A stretch of 44,057 bases of DNA from Prevotella sp. (GTDB lineage: Bacteria; Bacteroidota; Bacteroidia; Bacteroidales; Bacteroidaceae), in contig JAGAAJ010000054.1 in the NCBI GenBank assembly GCA_017615355.1, forward strand, positions 1-44,057, given 5' to 3'. Within the stretch, counting starts at the first letter, position 1; every line of letters begins with the position of its first letter. Positions 23,240 to 32,126 of this stretch are shown here, piece after piece. A model generated the notes under the pieces. The model was given only the letters and a program-made list of their open reading frames with translations, was not told the DNA's origin and did not search any database. A program made the position numbers and the translations under genes.

Positions 23240-23860
23240 ATGCATATAGCAATAGCCGGAAACATTGGCAGCGGCAAGACGACCCTGACCAAACTATTAG
23301 CCCACCGTTATGGATGGACACCGCGTTTCGAACCGGTAGACAACAACCCTTACTTGGCCGACTTCTATGCCGACATGAAGCGCTGGTCGTTCAACCTGCA
23401 AATCTACTTCCTCAACAAACGATTCCAGGAGGTAGTGGAAATCTCGAAATCGAAGGATACCATCATTCAGGACCGAACCATCTTCGAGGATGCCTGCATC
23501 TTCGCACCCAATCTGCATGGTCAGGGCTTGATGAGCGACCGTGACTTCGCCAACTACAAGGATCTCTTTGACCTGATGATGTCGCTGGTGAAGCTGCCCG
23601 ACCTGATGATTTACATCCGCAGTAGCATTCCCACGCTGGTGGCGCAGATTCAGAAGCGTGGACGCGAATATGAGCAGACCATGCGTCTCGACTATCTGCA
23701 GGGTCTTGAAAAACGCTATGAGGACTGGATTGCCGAATACAAGGGGCAGCTCATTATCGTGGACGGCGACCATTGTAAGTTTGGCGATAATCCTGACGAC
23801 CTGAAGCAGGTTACCGATATGATTGACGCCAAGCTCTACGGATTGTTCCCAATGGAGTGA
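23240..23860 (+). CDS. Deoxynucleoside kinase, copy 2
   Basis: A 206-residue paralogue of the preceding gene, about half identical by eye and colinear throughout. P-loop GNIGSGKTT (7-15), RWSFNLQIYFL, IIQDRTIFED with DRT replacing DRS, lid IQKRGREYEQTM, and the shared end LYGLFPME. Tandem kinases of this family are known in other bacteria (for example lactobacilli), where the two differ in specificity and can pair. The DRS/DRT difference and distinct substrate-pocket residues suggest divergence in base preference here. The gene converges on the T9SS plug gene across a 54-bp gap. Confidence 0.94.
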   Translation: MHIAIAGNIGSGKTTLTKLLAHRYGWTPRFEPVDNNPYLADFYADMKRWSFNLQIYFLNKRFQEVVEISKSKDTIIQDRTIFEDACIFAPNLHGQGLMSDRDFANYKDLFDLMMSLVKLPDLMIYIRSSIPTLVAQIQKRGREYEQTMRLDYLQGLEKRYEDWIAEYKGQLIIVDGDHCKFGDNPDDLKQVTDMIDAKLYGLFPME

Positions 23861-23914
23861 CAGACCTCACCTTGAAGGGAGAGGGTGACTGCACCTGTTT
23901 TTCTTTCGGGGGAG

Positions 23915-25165
23915 TTAGATGGCTTTGAATTTGATTTCGTGGAAACCTACCAGTCGCCACGAACGCTCGCCGGTGCCCTTGTAATAGACGAGGGCTTCGT
24001 ATTTGTTTTCCGTCTGGTAGAAGGATCCCTCCTCGGGCAGCGTGTGTGTAGTGCCGTCGAGGTCTTTCAGTAATAGCCGATAGTTGTAGTAGCCCAGCTT
24101 CTGGAGGATGATGCCGTTGTATGAGCCGTCGTTGGCATCATATTCCATTTCATAAGTATCAGGAGATTCCGTTGCCCAGCGCCCGTCGATGATGACCCGG
24201 GCGTTGTCATATTGCCGGACTGTCTTTACTTTGTAGTGCACGGAGACATATTCCGAGGTGTTGTCTATCTCGATGTTGTCGCTGTTTCTGATAATAAAGG
24301 CTCCGTCGGCATCCTCGTCGTAGACATAGTTACGGCGCTGCTCCACGTAGAAGGGGATGGCGTGGAAACGGCGCTCCTGCTCATCCCAAGCCACATGAGC
24401 CAGACCAAGAGTGGGGATGCTGGGGTCTAACAATTCGAATTTGTGATATTCGTTGCCGGCATCAAAGATAAGCTGGCGGTTGTGCTCCCAGGTGAGTTGC
24501 TGTGGTGTGACGTAGTTGGGGCGCACATTTTCCTTCATATTGTCCTCGCGTCCGTTCTGTAGGACGAAGGTCTGTATCTGACTGTTGGGGTCGGTAACTC
24601 TCAATGAGCCGAAGCCTAAGGTCATGTTCACCTGCTGATAGCGTCCGTTCAGTTCGATGTCGGTATTTGTGGTGACGGTGAGTCCCACCTTGGTGCATGG
24701 CTCCATCACACGCAGCTCCACCACGATGACTTCTTCGCCATTATTGTCCTCGTCGATGATGTGCAGGCGGTAGTTGCCGCTTATCTTCAGACGCGTATCG
24801 TCGTTAGGCAGTTGCAGGCGATAGTGGGTGTAGAGTACATTGGTGTTCAGCGAGTTCTCGTAGTCGTCGATAGGCCTGTCGTTGAAACCCTCTAGCCAGT
24901 CGCTCTCGAACAGCTCATTGTTGACCGTCCAGTCGGGGTTGCAGAGCTCCAAATGGTAGATCAGGCGGTGATAGTTATGCGAGAGCTGGTCGAAACCAAT
25001 GTTCACCACGTCATCAGAGCCCAGCTCCATGATGGGCAACGGGGCTAGCCAGTCATCATTGACGATGACTTGCAGGGACTTAAAGTCCGGCGCCAGGATC
25101 TTGTGATGTCCCAGCGCCGTCAAGGGTATCAATGCCAATAATAGGCAAAGTAGCTTTCTATTCAT
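23915..25165 (-). CDS. DUF5103 family type IX secretion system plug protein
   Basis: A 416-residue exported protein (signal to about residue 19) resembling the DUF5103 family, whose Flavobacterium member, Plug, seals the SprA translocon of the type IX secretion system. Recognisable parts are the N-terminal beta domain with QVIVNDDWLAPLPIMELGSDD, the YHLELCNPDWTVNNELFESDWLEGF segment, and a C-terminal domain with KLGYYNYRLLLKD. It should sit at the periplasmic face of the outer membrane. It starts 3 bp after a small lipoprotein gene, implying cotranscription. The CotH protein at 26275-29211, with a T9SS-type C-terminus, is a plausible substrate of the same system. Confidence 0.87.
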   Translation of the reverse strand: MNRKLLCLLLALIPLTALGHHKILAPDFKSLQVIVNDDWLAPLPIMELGSDDVVNIGFDQLSHNYHRLIYHLELCNPDWTVNNELFESDWLEGFNDRPIDDYENSLNTNVLYTHYRLQLPNDDTRLKISGNYRLHIIDEDNNGEEVIVVELRVMEPCTKVGLTVTTNTDIELNGRYQQVNMTLGFGSLRVTDPNSQIQTFVLQNGREDNMKENVRPNYVTPQQLTWEHNRQLIFDAGNEYHKFELLDPSIPTLGLAHVAWDEQERRFHAIPFYVEQRRNYVYDEDADGAFIIRNSDNIEIDNTSEYVSVHYKVKTVRQYDNARVIIDGRWATESPDTYEMEYDANDGSYNGIILQKLGYYNYRLLLKDLDGTTHTLPEEGSFYQTENKYEALVYYKGTGERSWRLVGFHEIKFKAI

Positions 25166-25168
25166 CCA

Positions 25169-25606
25169 TTAGAAGAGACTGATTCCTCTGAAGGCGTTTC
25201 TCAAGTCATCCTCATCAATATCTAACTCTTTGAGGCGTTTCTTGGCTTTTTTCTCGGCTGCCTTCATGCGTTTCTCCAGACCCTTGTCCTTATCGAGTTT
25301 TTTACTAGCCTTATTGATGGCTTTGAAGACTTTGTTGTCGTCAATATCTCTTAATGCATCTGCCAACTCAGAAGCAGCATCTACAAAGTCGTCTATATCG
25401 TCTTCAGTAAAGTCTGATTCCATGAAGTCGCACATCGTATTAGCCAAGTCCTGCATCACGCTTTCCCACTTGTCGGCATCAGTCCATTCGTTGCCGTTGT
25501 TTGAAATGTCTTCTGCCAGGCTCTTGAGTCTATTGGCAGGGGAGCTGCATGAGGTCATCATCAGACAGAGAGTTGCAGCCATCAAGCTATAAATAATCTT
25601 TTTCAT
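25169..25606 (-). CDS. Small charged lipoprotein, cotranscribed with the T9SS plug gene
   Basis: A 145-residue lipoprotein: signal 1-19, lipobox MMTSCSSP (Cys20). The mature part is almost all helical and strongly charged: an acidic region (residues 60-95, TEDDIDDFVDAASEL) then a Lys-rich coil (KKLDKDKGLEKRMKAAEKKAKKR). No family is recognised with certainty. It shares length, lipobox, an NGNEWTDADKWES motif and charge layout with the lipoprotein at 25712-26158, so the two are paralogues. It is separated from that gene by a strong terminator and from the plug gene by 3 bp. I see no clear TAnnTTTG box upstream. The coupling suggests a role near the secretion machinery; this is inference only. 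Confidence 0.85.
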   Translation of the reverse strand: MKKIIYSLMAATLCLMMTSCSSPANRLKSLAEDISNNGNEWTDADKWESVMQDLANTMCDFMESDFTEDDIDDFVDAASELADALRDIDDNKVFKAINKASKKLDKDKGLEKRMKAAEKKAKKRLKELDIDEDDLRNAFRGISLF

Positions 25607-25643
25607 GTTGTGATAATTTTGGTTTTAGGTTTGATACTTTGTG

Positions 25644-25678
25644 AAAAAACCTGAGGAAGAGCGGGCTCTATCCTCAGG
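25644..25678 (-). terminator. Rho-independent terminator between the two lipoprotein genes
   Basis: An 8-bp outer stem (25650-25657 with 25671-25678) with an inner AGAGC/GCTCT stem, followed on the minus strand by six T (25644-25649). It ends the transcript of the 25712-26158 gene. Confidence 0.88.
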
Positions 25679-25711
25679 CTTGTGTAGTATAGAGGCTAGG
25701 ACTGATGAAAA

Positions 25712-26158
25712 TTAATAGTCATCATCATCGTCCTCGTCATCCTCGTCCTCGTCGTCGTCTTTGTCTTTCTTGCTGGCAGCCTTGCGGGCCTTTTTCTCAG
25801 CTTTATTCATTTTCTTATTGAGATCCTCGAACTCATCATCCTTATCAAGGGCTTTGATTGCTTTCTCAAAAGCTTTCTCGGATTTCTTGTTTTTAGTAGC
25901 CTTGCTCAAGGCTTTCTTGAAACTCTTACCAAGTTTATCAAACGCCTTGATATCTTCCTTTGTAGGCTCAGACTCCCAGAATGCGAGTTCCTGGTCTGTG
26001 ACGTCGCGAATAAAGCTTTCCCACTGGTCAGCATCCCAATCCTTGCCGTTTTCAGACATGTCGTCAACCATGCTCTGCAGCTTGTCCAGGGGTTTTCCGC
26101 AGGATGCCATCAGTATGCACATCAGGATGGTGCCGAGGCTAAATAATACTTTTCTCAT
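25712..26158 (-). CDS. Small charged lipoprotein with poly-Asp/Glu tail
   Basis: A 148-residue lipoprotein: signal 1-19, lipobox LMASCGKP (Cys20), a paralogue-shared NGKDWDADQWESF motif (37-49), a Lys-rich coil (about 80-130), then an extreme acidic end of about 15 residues (DDDEDEDDEDDDDDY) encoded by GAC/GAT/GAG triplet repeats. Lipid anchoring with an acidic tail suggests a cation- or basic-partner-binding role, but no function is known to me. It has its own promoter (26215-26222), a leader full of CACTAAA repeats and a terminator, so it is monocistronic. The triplet tract could vary in length between strains. Confidence 0.85.
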   Translation of the reverse strand: MRKVLFSLGTILMCILMASCGKPLDKLQSMVDDMSENGKDWDADQWESFIRDVTDQELAFWESEPTKEDIKAFDKLGKSFKKALSKATKNKKSEKAFEKAIKALDKDDEFEDLNKKMNKAEKKARKAASKKDKDDDEDEDDEDDDDDY

Positions 26159-26170
26159 AGTGTTTTTGTT

Positions 26171-26211
26171 TTTAGTGAATATTGTTTAGTGTTATTTTTT
26201 AGTGTTTAGTG
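26171..26211 (-). repeat. CACTAAA repeats in the 5' leader of the acidic lipoprotein
   Basis: Four CACTAAA heptamers on the minus strand (plus-strand TTTAGTG at 26171, 26185, 26198 and 26205) spaced 14, 13 and 7 bp. They fill most of the roughly 50-nt untranslated leader. Confidence 0.75.
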
Positions 26212-26214
26212 ATG

Positions 26215-26222
26215 CAAAGATA
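26215..26222 (-). promoter_or_regulatory. -7 element for the acidic lipoprotein gene
   Basis: TATCTTTG on the minus strand. An upstream TTG lies at 17 bp spacing, shorter than the usual 19-21. The predicted leader is about 50 nt. Confidence 0.55.
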
Positions 26223-26274
26223 GGAAAAAAAGTAATAAACAATGGAATTGGCTTGAAAAAGTTACTTCTCCTTG

Positions 26275-29211
26275 TTATTTTTTAACACTTTTCTTACCGT
26301 TGATGATGTAGATACCAGCTGGCAGAAGGTCATAATCATCTATAGTGCCCACTATCTGGCCTCTGAGGTCATAGATGCTATTGTTGGTCTTAGCAAACTC
26401 TATGTGGCTGATGTCAGTGATGTCACTGGGCAGCTCGTCAATCCTGAAGCGAACGTTGTCGAGATAGTCCATACGGCGCGTAAACCAGTTGGTGAGATAG
26501 TCCATCTCCACATCGAAATTCAGCTCGTGGCCTGCCACATCGCTGTCGTAGCTCCACTTGTCATATTCGCGTTGATCAGCGCCACACTTCTTGAATTCGT
26601 CAATCTGTGTGCGGAAGCGGTTGAGGATGCTCTCTGTGGCCAGCTGGTTCTGACGTAGGTCACGATAGCGCAGTCGCACCTGCATGTTGAAATCATCGGT
26701 GTCGGTATCGCGTAGGCGCTTAAACAGGTTGTAATCGCCGTGTTCATATTGTGAGATGAACTGGGCGTAGTCCTGCTCGGGGCCGAGGAAAGACTGATGG
26801 TAATAGTCATCGCTCCAGCGCTGTCCACATGTGGCATCCATATCCCACACGGCGAGGGTCACCTTCTTGTCCTCCTGCTTGTCGTAGACGGCGAAGAACA
26901 TGTTCTTGCCGTGATTATCGGTAGAGAGGATGGTCTCCATAAGGATGTAGTAGTCGATGACGACGGGCAGGTCGAAGTATTCGGTAAAGTGCTTTTTGAA
27001 GTCTGCGTTGCTGCTGTGACATACGAAGTCTACGGCATCGTACAGTGTCGACCAATCTGTCTGATATTCATAGTCCTCGAAATCGGGGTATTTTACCTGA
27101 TAGCTATCCCACATCTCGCTGTTCGGGTTAGGATTGGAAAGGTGGTCTTTGGGTTGATAGCCTCCGTCGGGTCTGGTACCCATAAATGTGGCATAACTCC
27201 AGTCCTTTGACTTCCATAACTGTCCGTGTACCGTCCCTGTCTCCTCATCTATCTTTTTCAGTTTCATCTGCTTGCGGTCGAGATTTTCCGTCATGCAATA
27301 TATACCGCGATATTCATCGTTGAGGGTGAGCTCGACAAAGCGTCCTCGTGTGCCCGACATCGCTTTCTTCTCCTGCTTAATATAGTAGGGCTTAGCGCAG
27401 TAGTCGTTCCATAAGTCGGTCAATATACGGTTGCGTATGCGGAGCATGTCCACCTGGCAACTCTCCAGAATCCAGCTGTTGTCATTGCGCAGTCCGAAGA
27501 ATTTCTCCTCCCGCTTGTCGCCGTTGTCTTCTTGCAGCTTTACATGGTAGTTGCGCTTGTGCTTGCCGCCTCCGTTGGTAATGCCGCCACGCCACTTTGC
27601 CTTCATGTTCATCAGTTCGGGCAAATCCTTGTTCTCTTCGTTCACGGCAATAAGCCCCTGTGTGTAGTCGTTGCTGAATGAGCCGTAGATTCTGACAACA
27701 GGCAACGAGGTGAATGTGACCTTCTTGCTGATTGTATTGCCTTCGGCGTCAGTAGCGTTGAAGAAATAATCATAGCCGCCCGAGATGTCGATGAAAAGAT
27801 AACCGCCACCTGGTTGGATGGCCTTATTGTTTATTGTCAGGCTGCATCCCTCTCGTGGAGTGAAATTGATAATAGCTCTACGAGTGGTGCCGAAAAACTC
27901 TAAGGGAATAGAGCAGAGATAGAGGTCAAGCGATTTCACATATGTGAGACTGTAACCGTCGATGGTAAGGTCGGCAAGATAATTACCCAATGGGTCTTTG
28001 TCTGGTATCAGTGCCACCTTGGCACGCAGCATCTCCAAAGCATCGAAGTCATCGCCACAAGCAATGATCATCGCTTCAATCTCTTCATCAGTATACGCCT
28101 TTGCCAGTTCCTCCCTGACTTTTTCCTTCTCGGCTGCTATCAATTCCTCCCACGTTCCGTCATAGCGTAGCTGAAGGTTGTCGATGGCTACCCAGTTGGC
28201 ATTGGTGCTCATTACCCTGACGCCTAGGATAATCTCTCCTTTTTTGTCGAGAGTGAAAGGCATGACGAAACGCTCTGGCGGGTCGTTTTGGGTTGAAATG
28301 AGGCAAACGTTTTCATTGGCATAAAGCTCAACGCCATTGGCAGGCTCCTCTTCGTGGCTGTCTCCTCCCCACCAGTTACTGTATCCCTGACGTACTGCCA
28401 TCATGTCGGCTGCCAAGTAATACTTTCCGGCAGGCATATTCTTCAGTGTCTGCGATAGTGAGCAGTCTGCAATGGGGCCCCAGCTGCTATCGTGCCAATT
28501 CTCTATGAACGGAGCAACGAGTGAGGCACCATCATTGTAGTTGTAGTGCGAGCCACCGCCGCCGGTGTTCACCATCCAATCGCCCGTGGCATCCCAGCTT
28601 GTCAGTGAACTGGCGTCGGCCTTGAGCCATGTTGACACGTCGTAGCCGTCGAGTTCTATGGGCTCAACTACTTCATCAACGACCAGGTTCCCTTCACTAT
28701 CATAGAAATTGAACTGCTGGTTGCTGTTGGGAGAGTCTGTTCTGGAGTAGGTACCTACACAATAGCTGTCGGTACGAACGTCCCAAAGATGGTCGGTGTG
28801 TTCGGCATTGCGTATGGTGTAGATACCGCCTCCATAGGAGGTAAAATACCAGAGGGAGTTGCGACCGTCCATTTCCTCGGTTGTATTGACATAGCGGCGC
28901 AGTTCGCCATCACTATGCACATCTTTCCTCACGCCGTCGTAGGTGATGTAGAGCCCCGATACGGCGTTGCGAATGGAATACAGTCCGCTGCTCTCCTCGG
29001 TGATAATCCAATAGGAGGCATCATCCGTAATAATCTGCTGCTGATGATAGAGTGGGGTAGGTTGGTTGGCGAAGGAACCTTCCACAACGCATCCCTGTGA
29101 ATACATGACGCAGGCTATTTGAAAGCGGTCAGACTTGCTGAAATCCGGCTTAGCCCAGAGCGTTGCAGCAGTGAATAAGGTTAGAAGAGATAGTAGGTAA
29201 AGTTTTTTCAT
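26275..29211 (-). CDS. CotH kinase family secreted protein with ricin-like and CBM-like domains and T9SS-type C-terminus
   Basis: A 978-residue exported protein. Signal 1-20 (ends LWAKP). Residues of about 60-175 resemble a ricin-type beta-trefoil (two SLYSIRNA/IYTIRNA repeats). About 185-350 look like a carbohydrate-binding beta-sandwich. About 505-925 form the CotH domain, with STDNHGKNMFFAVYD (about 763-777) and VWDMDATCG (about 788-796) as probable kinase residues. The last 35 residues (IYDLRGQIVG...GIYIINGKKSVKK) match the type A T9SS sorting domain. CotH proteins are atypical secreted protein kinases in spore coats and cellulosomes. The ATG at 29209-29211 was used; a longer frame would begin inside the glyA terminator. 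No promoter is visible between that terminator and the start. Confidence 0.9.
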   Translation of the reverse strand: MKKLYLLSLLTLFTAATLWAKPDFSKSDRFQIACVMYSQGCVVEGSFANQPTPLYHQQQIITDDASYWIITEESSGLYSIRNAVSGLYITYDGVRKDVHSDGELRRYVNTTEEMDGRNSLWYFTSYGGGIYTIRNAEHTDHLWDVRTDSYCVGTYSRTDSPNSNQQFNFYDSEGNLVVDEVVEPIELDGYDVSTWLKADASSLTSWDATGDWMVNTGGGGSHYNYNDGASLVAPFIENWHDSSWGPIADCSLSQTLKNMPAGKYYLAADMMAVRQGYSNWWGGDSHEEEPANGVELYANENVCLISTQNDPPERFVMPFTLDKKGEIILGVRVMSTNANWVAIDNLQLRYDGTWEELIAAEKEKVREELAKAYTDEEIEAMIIACGDDFDALEMLRAKVALIPDKDPLGNYLADLTIDGYSLTYVKSLDLYLCSIPLEFFGTTRRAIINFTPREGCSLTINNKAIQPGGGYLFIDISGGYDYFFNATDAEGNTISKKVTFTSLPVVRIYGSFSNDYTQGLIAVNEENKDLPELMNMKAKWRGGITNGGGKHKRNYHVKLQEDNGDKREEKFFGLRNDNSWILESCQVDMLRIRNRILTDLWNDYCAKPYYIKQEKKAMSGTRGRFVELTLNDEYRGIYCMTENLDRKQMKLKKIDEETGTVHGQLWKSKDWSYATFMGTRPDGGYQPKDHLSNPNPNSEMWDSYQVKYPDFEDYEYQTDWSTLYDAVDFVCHSSNADFKKHFTEYFDLPVVIDYYILMETILSTDNHGKNMFFAVYDKQEDKKVTLAVWDMDATCGQRWSDDYYHQSFLGPEQDYAQFISQYEHGDYNLFKRLRDTDTDDFNMQVRLRYRDLRQNQLATESILNRFRTQIDEFKKCGADQREYDKWSYDSDVAGHELNFDVEMDYLTNWFTRRMDYLDNVRFRIDELPSDITDISHIEFAKTNNSIYDLRGQIVGTIDDYDLLPAGIYIINGKKSVKK

Positions 29212-29226
29212 GTAGTCGTTTGTGCT

Positions 29227-29270
29227 AAAAAAGAAGACTGTGCCTAGGCAAACATGTCCAGGCACAGTCT
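29227..29270 (-). terminator. glyA rho-independent terminator
   Basis: A perfect 11-bp stem (29235-29245 with 29260-29270), 14-nt loop, and six T on the minus strand (29227-29232), 11 bp after the glyA stop. Confidence 0.9.
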
Positions 29271-29281
29271 ATGTGGTGAAA

Positions 29282-30562
29282 TTAGTATGCGAAGAGGGGA
29301 TATTCCTTCATCTTCTCATTCACGCGAGCGCGGACGCTGGCGATGACCTCAGGATTCTCGGGGTCGTTCAGCACTTCCTCAATCCAGGCGGCAATCTGCA
29401 CCATCAGATCTTCCTTGGCACCGCGAGTGGTGATGGCGGGTGTGCCCAGGCGGATACCAGAGGTTTGGAAGGCTGAGCGGGAGTCGAAGGGCACCATGTT
29501 CTTGTTGACGGTGATGTCGGCGGCCACGAGGGCGTTCTCAGCCACCTTACCGGTCAGGTCAGGATATTTCGAGCGCAGGTCGACCAGCATCGAGTGGTTG
29601 TCGGTGCCGCCGCTGACGATGCCGAATCCGCGCTTCACCAGTTCCTCGGCCAGCACCTTGGCGTTCTTCTGCACCTGCTTGGCCCACTCCTTGAACTCGG
29701 ACTGCAGCGCCTCACCGAAGGCCACAGCCTTGGCGGCGATGACATGCTCCAGCGGGCCGCCCTGCTGTCCGGGGAAGACGGCGCTGTTGAGCAGGGCCGA
29801 CATCATCTTCACCTCACCCTTTGGAGTCTTCAGGCCCCAGGGGTTCTCGAAGTCCTTGCCCATCAGGATAATACCGCCACGCGGACCGCGCAGGGTCTTG
29901 TGGGTGGTGGAGGTGACGATGTGGGCATATTTCACGGGGTTGTCGAGCAGACCGGCAGCAATGAGACCGGCGGGATGGGCCATGTCAATCATCAGCAGAG
30001 CACCTACTTTGTCAGCAATCTCACGCATGCGCTTGTAGTCCCACTCGCGGCTGTAGGCCGAACCGCCGCCGATGATCAGCTTCGGCTTGTGCTCCAGGGC
30101 CAGGGCCTCCATCTCGTCGTAATCCACGCGGCCAGTCTCTTTATTAAGGTTGTAGCCCACGGGCTTGTAGAGGATACCGCTGGTGTTCACGAGCGAGCCG
30201 TGTGAGAGGTGACCGCCGTGAGCCAGGTTCAGACCCATGAACGTGTCTCCCGGCTGCAGCACAGCCAGCAGCACGGCAGCATTGGCCTGAGCACCAGAGT
30301 GGGGCTGCACGTTGGCATATTCGGCATCGAAGAGCTTGCACACCCTCTCGATGGCCAGGCGCTCCACCTCGTCCACCACTTGGCAGCCGCCGTAATAGCG
30401 CTTGCCCGGGTAGCCCTCAGCATACTTGTTGGTCAGGCATGAGCCCATGGCCTGCATGACCTGGTCGCTGACGAAGTTCTCGCTGGCGATCAATTCGATA
30501 CCTTTCAGCTGGCGCTGATGTTCGCGTTCAATCATCTCGAAGATGGCGTTGTCTCTTTTCAT
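29282..30562 (-). CDS. glyA: Serine hydroxymethyltransferase
   Basis: A 426-residue cytosolic PLP enzyme of normal length converting serine and tetrahydrofolate to glycine and methylene-tetrahydrofolate. Seen: LIASENFVS near the start, [11 protein letters not shown] (50-60), [14 protein letters not shown], the PLP-lysine motif [14 protein letters not shown] (Lys222), and [13 protein letters not shown]. The ATG at 30560-30562 gives the canonical N-terminus; the open frame continues far upstream but would overlap nqrA antisense and lacks homology. It is monocistronic, with a well-formed promoter and terminator, and divergent from the nqr operon. Confidence 0.98.
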   Translation of the reverse strand: MKRDNAIFEMIEREHQRQLKGIELIASENFVSDQVMQAMGSCLTNKYAEGYPGKRYYGGCQVVDEVERLAIERVCKLFDAEYANVQPHSGAQANAAVLLAVLQPGDTFMGLNLAHGGHLSHGSLVNTSGILYKPVGYNLNKETGRVDYDEMEALALEHKPKLIIGGGSAYSREWDYKRMREIADKVGALLMIDMAHPAGLIAAGLLDNPVKYAHIVTSTTHKTLRGPRGGIILMGKDFENPWGLKTPKGEVKMMSALLNSAVFPGQQGGPLEHVIAAKAVAFGEALQSEFKEWAKQVQKNAKVLAEELVKRGFGIVSGGTDNHSMLVDLRSKYPDLTGKVAENALVAADITVNKNMVPFDSRSAFQTSGIRLGTPAITTRGAKEDLMVQIAAWIEEVLNDPENPEVIASVRARVNEKMKEYPLFAY

Positions 30563-30601
30563 TTTGGATTGTTCTTTGTTTTTGTTGATAGAATGAGACT
30601 G

Positions 30602-30632
30602 CAAAAGTACAAAGAAAAAGCGGAATAGCCAA
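30602..30632 (-). promoter_or_regulatory. glyA promoter
   Basis: On the minus strand TTG (30630-30632), 20 bp, TACTTTTG (30602-30609). The leader is about 35 nt. Confidence 0.8.
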
Positions 30633-30700
30633 AAATGTGACCGTGTTTTTCCGCAAACCCAACGACTTTTTGGCAAATAAAAAGAAAAACAAGTTTTCCT

Positions 30701-30731
30701 TTTGTATTTCGCTCGCTTATTCGTACCTTTG
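30701..30731 (+). promoter_or_regulatory. nqr operon promoter
   Basis: TTTG (30701-30704), 19 bp, TACCTTTG (30724-30731), a near-ideal Bacteroidetes promoter 35 bp before the nqrA ATG. It lies back to back with the glyA promoter in a 204-bp gap. Confidence 0.85.
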
Positions 30732-30766
30732 CACCCGCAAAGAGACAATAGGTAATTATTAACAAT

Positions 30767-32122
30767 ATGGCAAATGTAATCAAGCTTAGAAAAGGCTTGG
30801 ACATAAAGCTTCAAGGAAAGGCCACCGAGGAAAAGATGAGCCTGAAGTCGAGCGGGAAATTCGCATTGGTGCCCGATGACTTCGAGGGTGTCGTACCGAA
30901 GGTGGTGGTCAAGGAAGGCGATATGGTCAAGGCCGGTGAGGCGCTGTTTGTGAACAAGCAGTACCCCGAAATGAAGTTTGCATCGCCGGTAAGCGGCCGG
31001 GTGACGGCTGTGGAGCGCGGCGAGCGTAGAAAGGTGCTCTCTGTGAAGGTGGAAGCCGACAAGGAGCAGACGTTTGTGGATTATGGCACTCCTGACATTG
31101 AGAAAATGGAGGGCAGGCTCATCTTCGAGCACATCATGGAGGCCGGACTGCTGGGGTATATCAACCAGCTGCCCTATGCCATCACCGCTATTCCCGGCCG
31201 TCCGAAGACAATCTTCGTGTCGGCATTGAGAGACAAGCCCCTGGCCTGTGACTTCGAGTATGAGGTGAAAGGACAGGAGCAGGATTTTGTCACAGGTCTG
31301 AAAGCCTTGGCGAAGATCACAAAGGTTTATGTCGGAGTGGGCAAGGAATCGGCGCTTCTCTCACACATTTCAAATCTTGAGCATGTTGAGGCTGTGGTGT
31401 TTGACGGGCCGTGTCCCGCTGGCAATGTGGGCGTTCAGGTGAACAACATCGAGCCTGTGAACAAGGGCGAGATGGTGTGGACCATTGGCGACCCAACGGT
31501 GGTGCTGTTTATCGGCCGTCTGTTCAATACGGGCAAGGTGGATCTGCACCGCACGGTGGCTCTCTGTGGCAGCGAGGTGAAGAAACCTTGCTACGTGGAG
31601 ATGCTCGTCGGCCAGGAGCTGCAGACGTTGCTTGCCAACAGCTACGACCAGGATCACCATGTGCGCATCATCAACGGCAACGTGCTGACAGGTCGTCAGA
31701 CAACTAAGGACGGCTATCTGGCTGCCCACGCTTCGGAGGTGACCATCATTCCCGAGGGTGACGATGCCGACGAGATGCTGGGCTGGGCCATGCCTCGCCT
31801 GAAGGAGTTCTCTGTGAACCGCAGCTATTTCTCCTGGCTCTTCGGCAAGAAGAAGGAATATGCGCTGGATGCCCGAGTGAAGGGTGGCGAGCGCCACATC
31901 ATTATGAGCGGCGAATACGACCGCGTGCTGCCGATGGATATCTACGGCGAGTACCTCATCAAGGCCATCATCACCGGCGACATCGACAAGATGGAACAGC
32001 TGGGTATCTATGAGGTGAGCCCTGAGGACTTTGCTTTGGCAGAGTTCGTGGATTCCTCGAAGCTCGAACTGCAACGAATTGTCCGTGAGGGTCTTAACAA
32101 CTTAAGAAAAGAAAACGCATAA
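30767..32122 (+). CDS. nqrA: Na+-translocating NADH:quinone reductase subunit A
   Basis: The 451-residue cytosolic subunit of the NQR complex, which oxidises NADH, reduces menaquinone and exports Na+. Typical opening [15 protein letters not shown], a biotinyl-like hairpin ([23 protein letters not shown]) near 75-97, and the [16 protein letters not shown] motif. First gene of the complete nqrABCDEF operon, 4 bp before nqrB, under a strong promoter. Confidence 0.97.
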   Translation: MANVIKLRKGLDIKLQGKATEEKMSLKSSGKFALVPDDFEGVVPKVVVKEGDMVKAGEALFVNKQYPEMKFASPVSGRVTAVERGERRKVLSVKVEADKEQTFVDYGTPDIEKMEGRLIFEHIMEAGLLGYINQLPYAITAIPGRPKTIFVSALRDKPLACDFEYEVKGQEQDFVTGLKALAKITKVYVGVGKESALLSHISNLEHVEAVVFDGPCPAGNVGVQVNNIEPVNKGEMVWTIGDPTVVLFIGRLFNTGKVDLHRTVALCGSEVKKPCYVEMLVGQELQTLLANSYDQDHHVRIINGNVLTGRQTTKDGYLAAHASEVTIIPEGDDADEMLGWAMPRLKEFSVNRSYFSWLFGKKKEYALDARVKGGERHIIMSGEYDRVLPMDIYGEYLIKAIITGDIDKMEQLGIYEVSPEDFALAEFVDSSKLELQRIVREGLNNLRKENA

Positions 32123-32126
32123 GACT

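Noticed and set aside
23861-23914. Terminator between the second kinase and the plug gene
   Set aside because: A weak TCACC/GGGTGA pairing is present in CCTCACC...GAGGGTGA, but the stem is short and looks like a spacer word.
30563-30766. Glycine riboswitch upstream of glyA
   Set aside because: The leader is only about 35 nt after a clear promoter, too short for the aptamer.
30563-31132. Long N-terminal extension of the glyA frame (to 616 residues)
   Set aside because: It lies antisense to nqrA, has no homology features, and the ATG at 30562 gives the canonical serine hydroxymethyltransferase start right after a good promoter.
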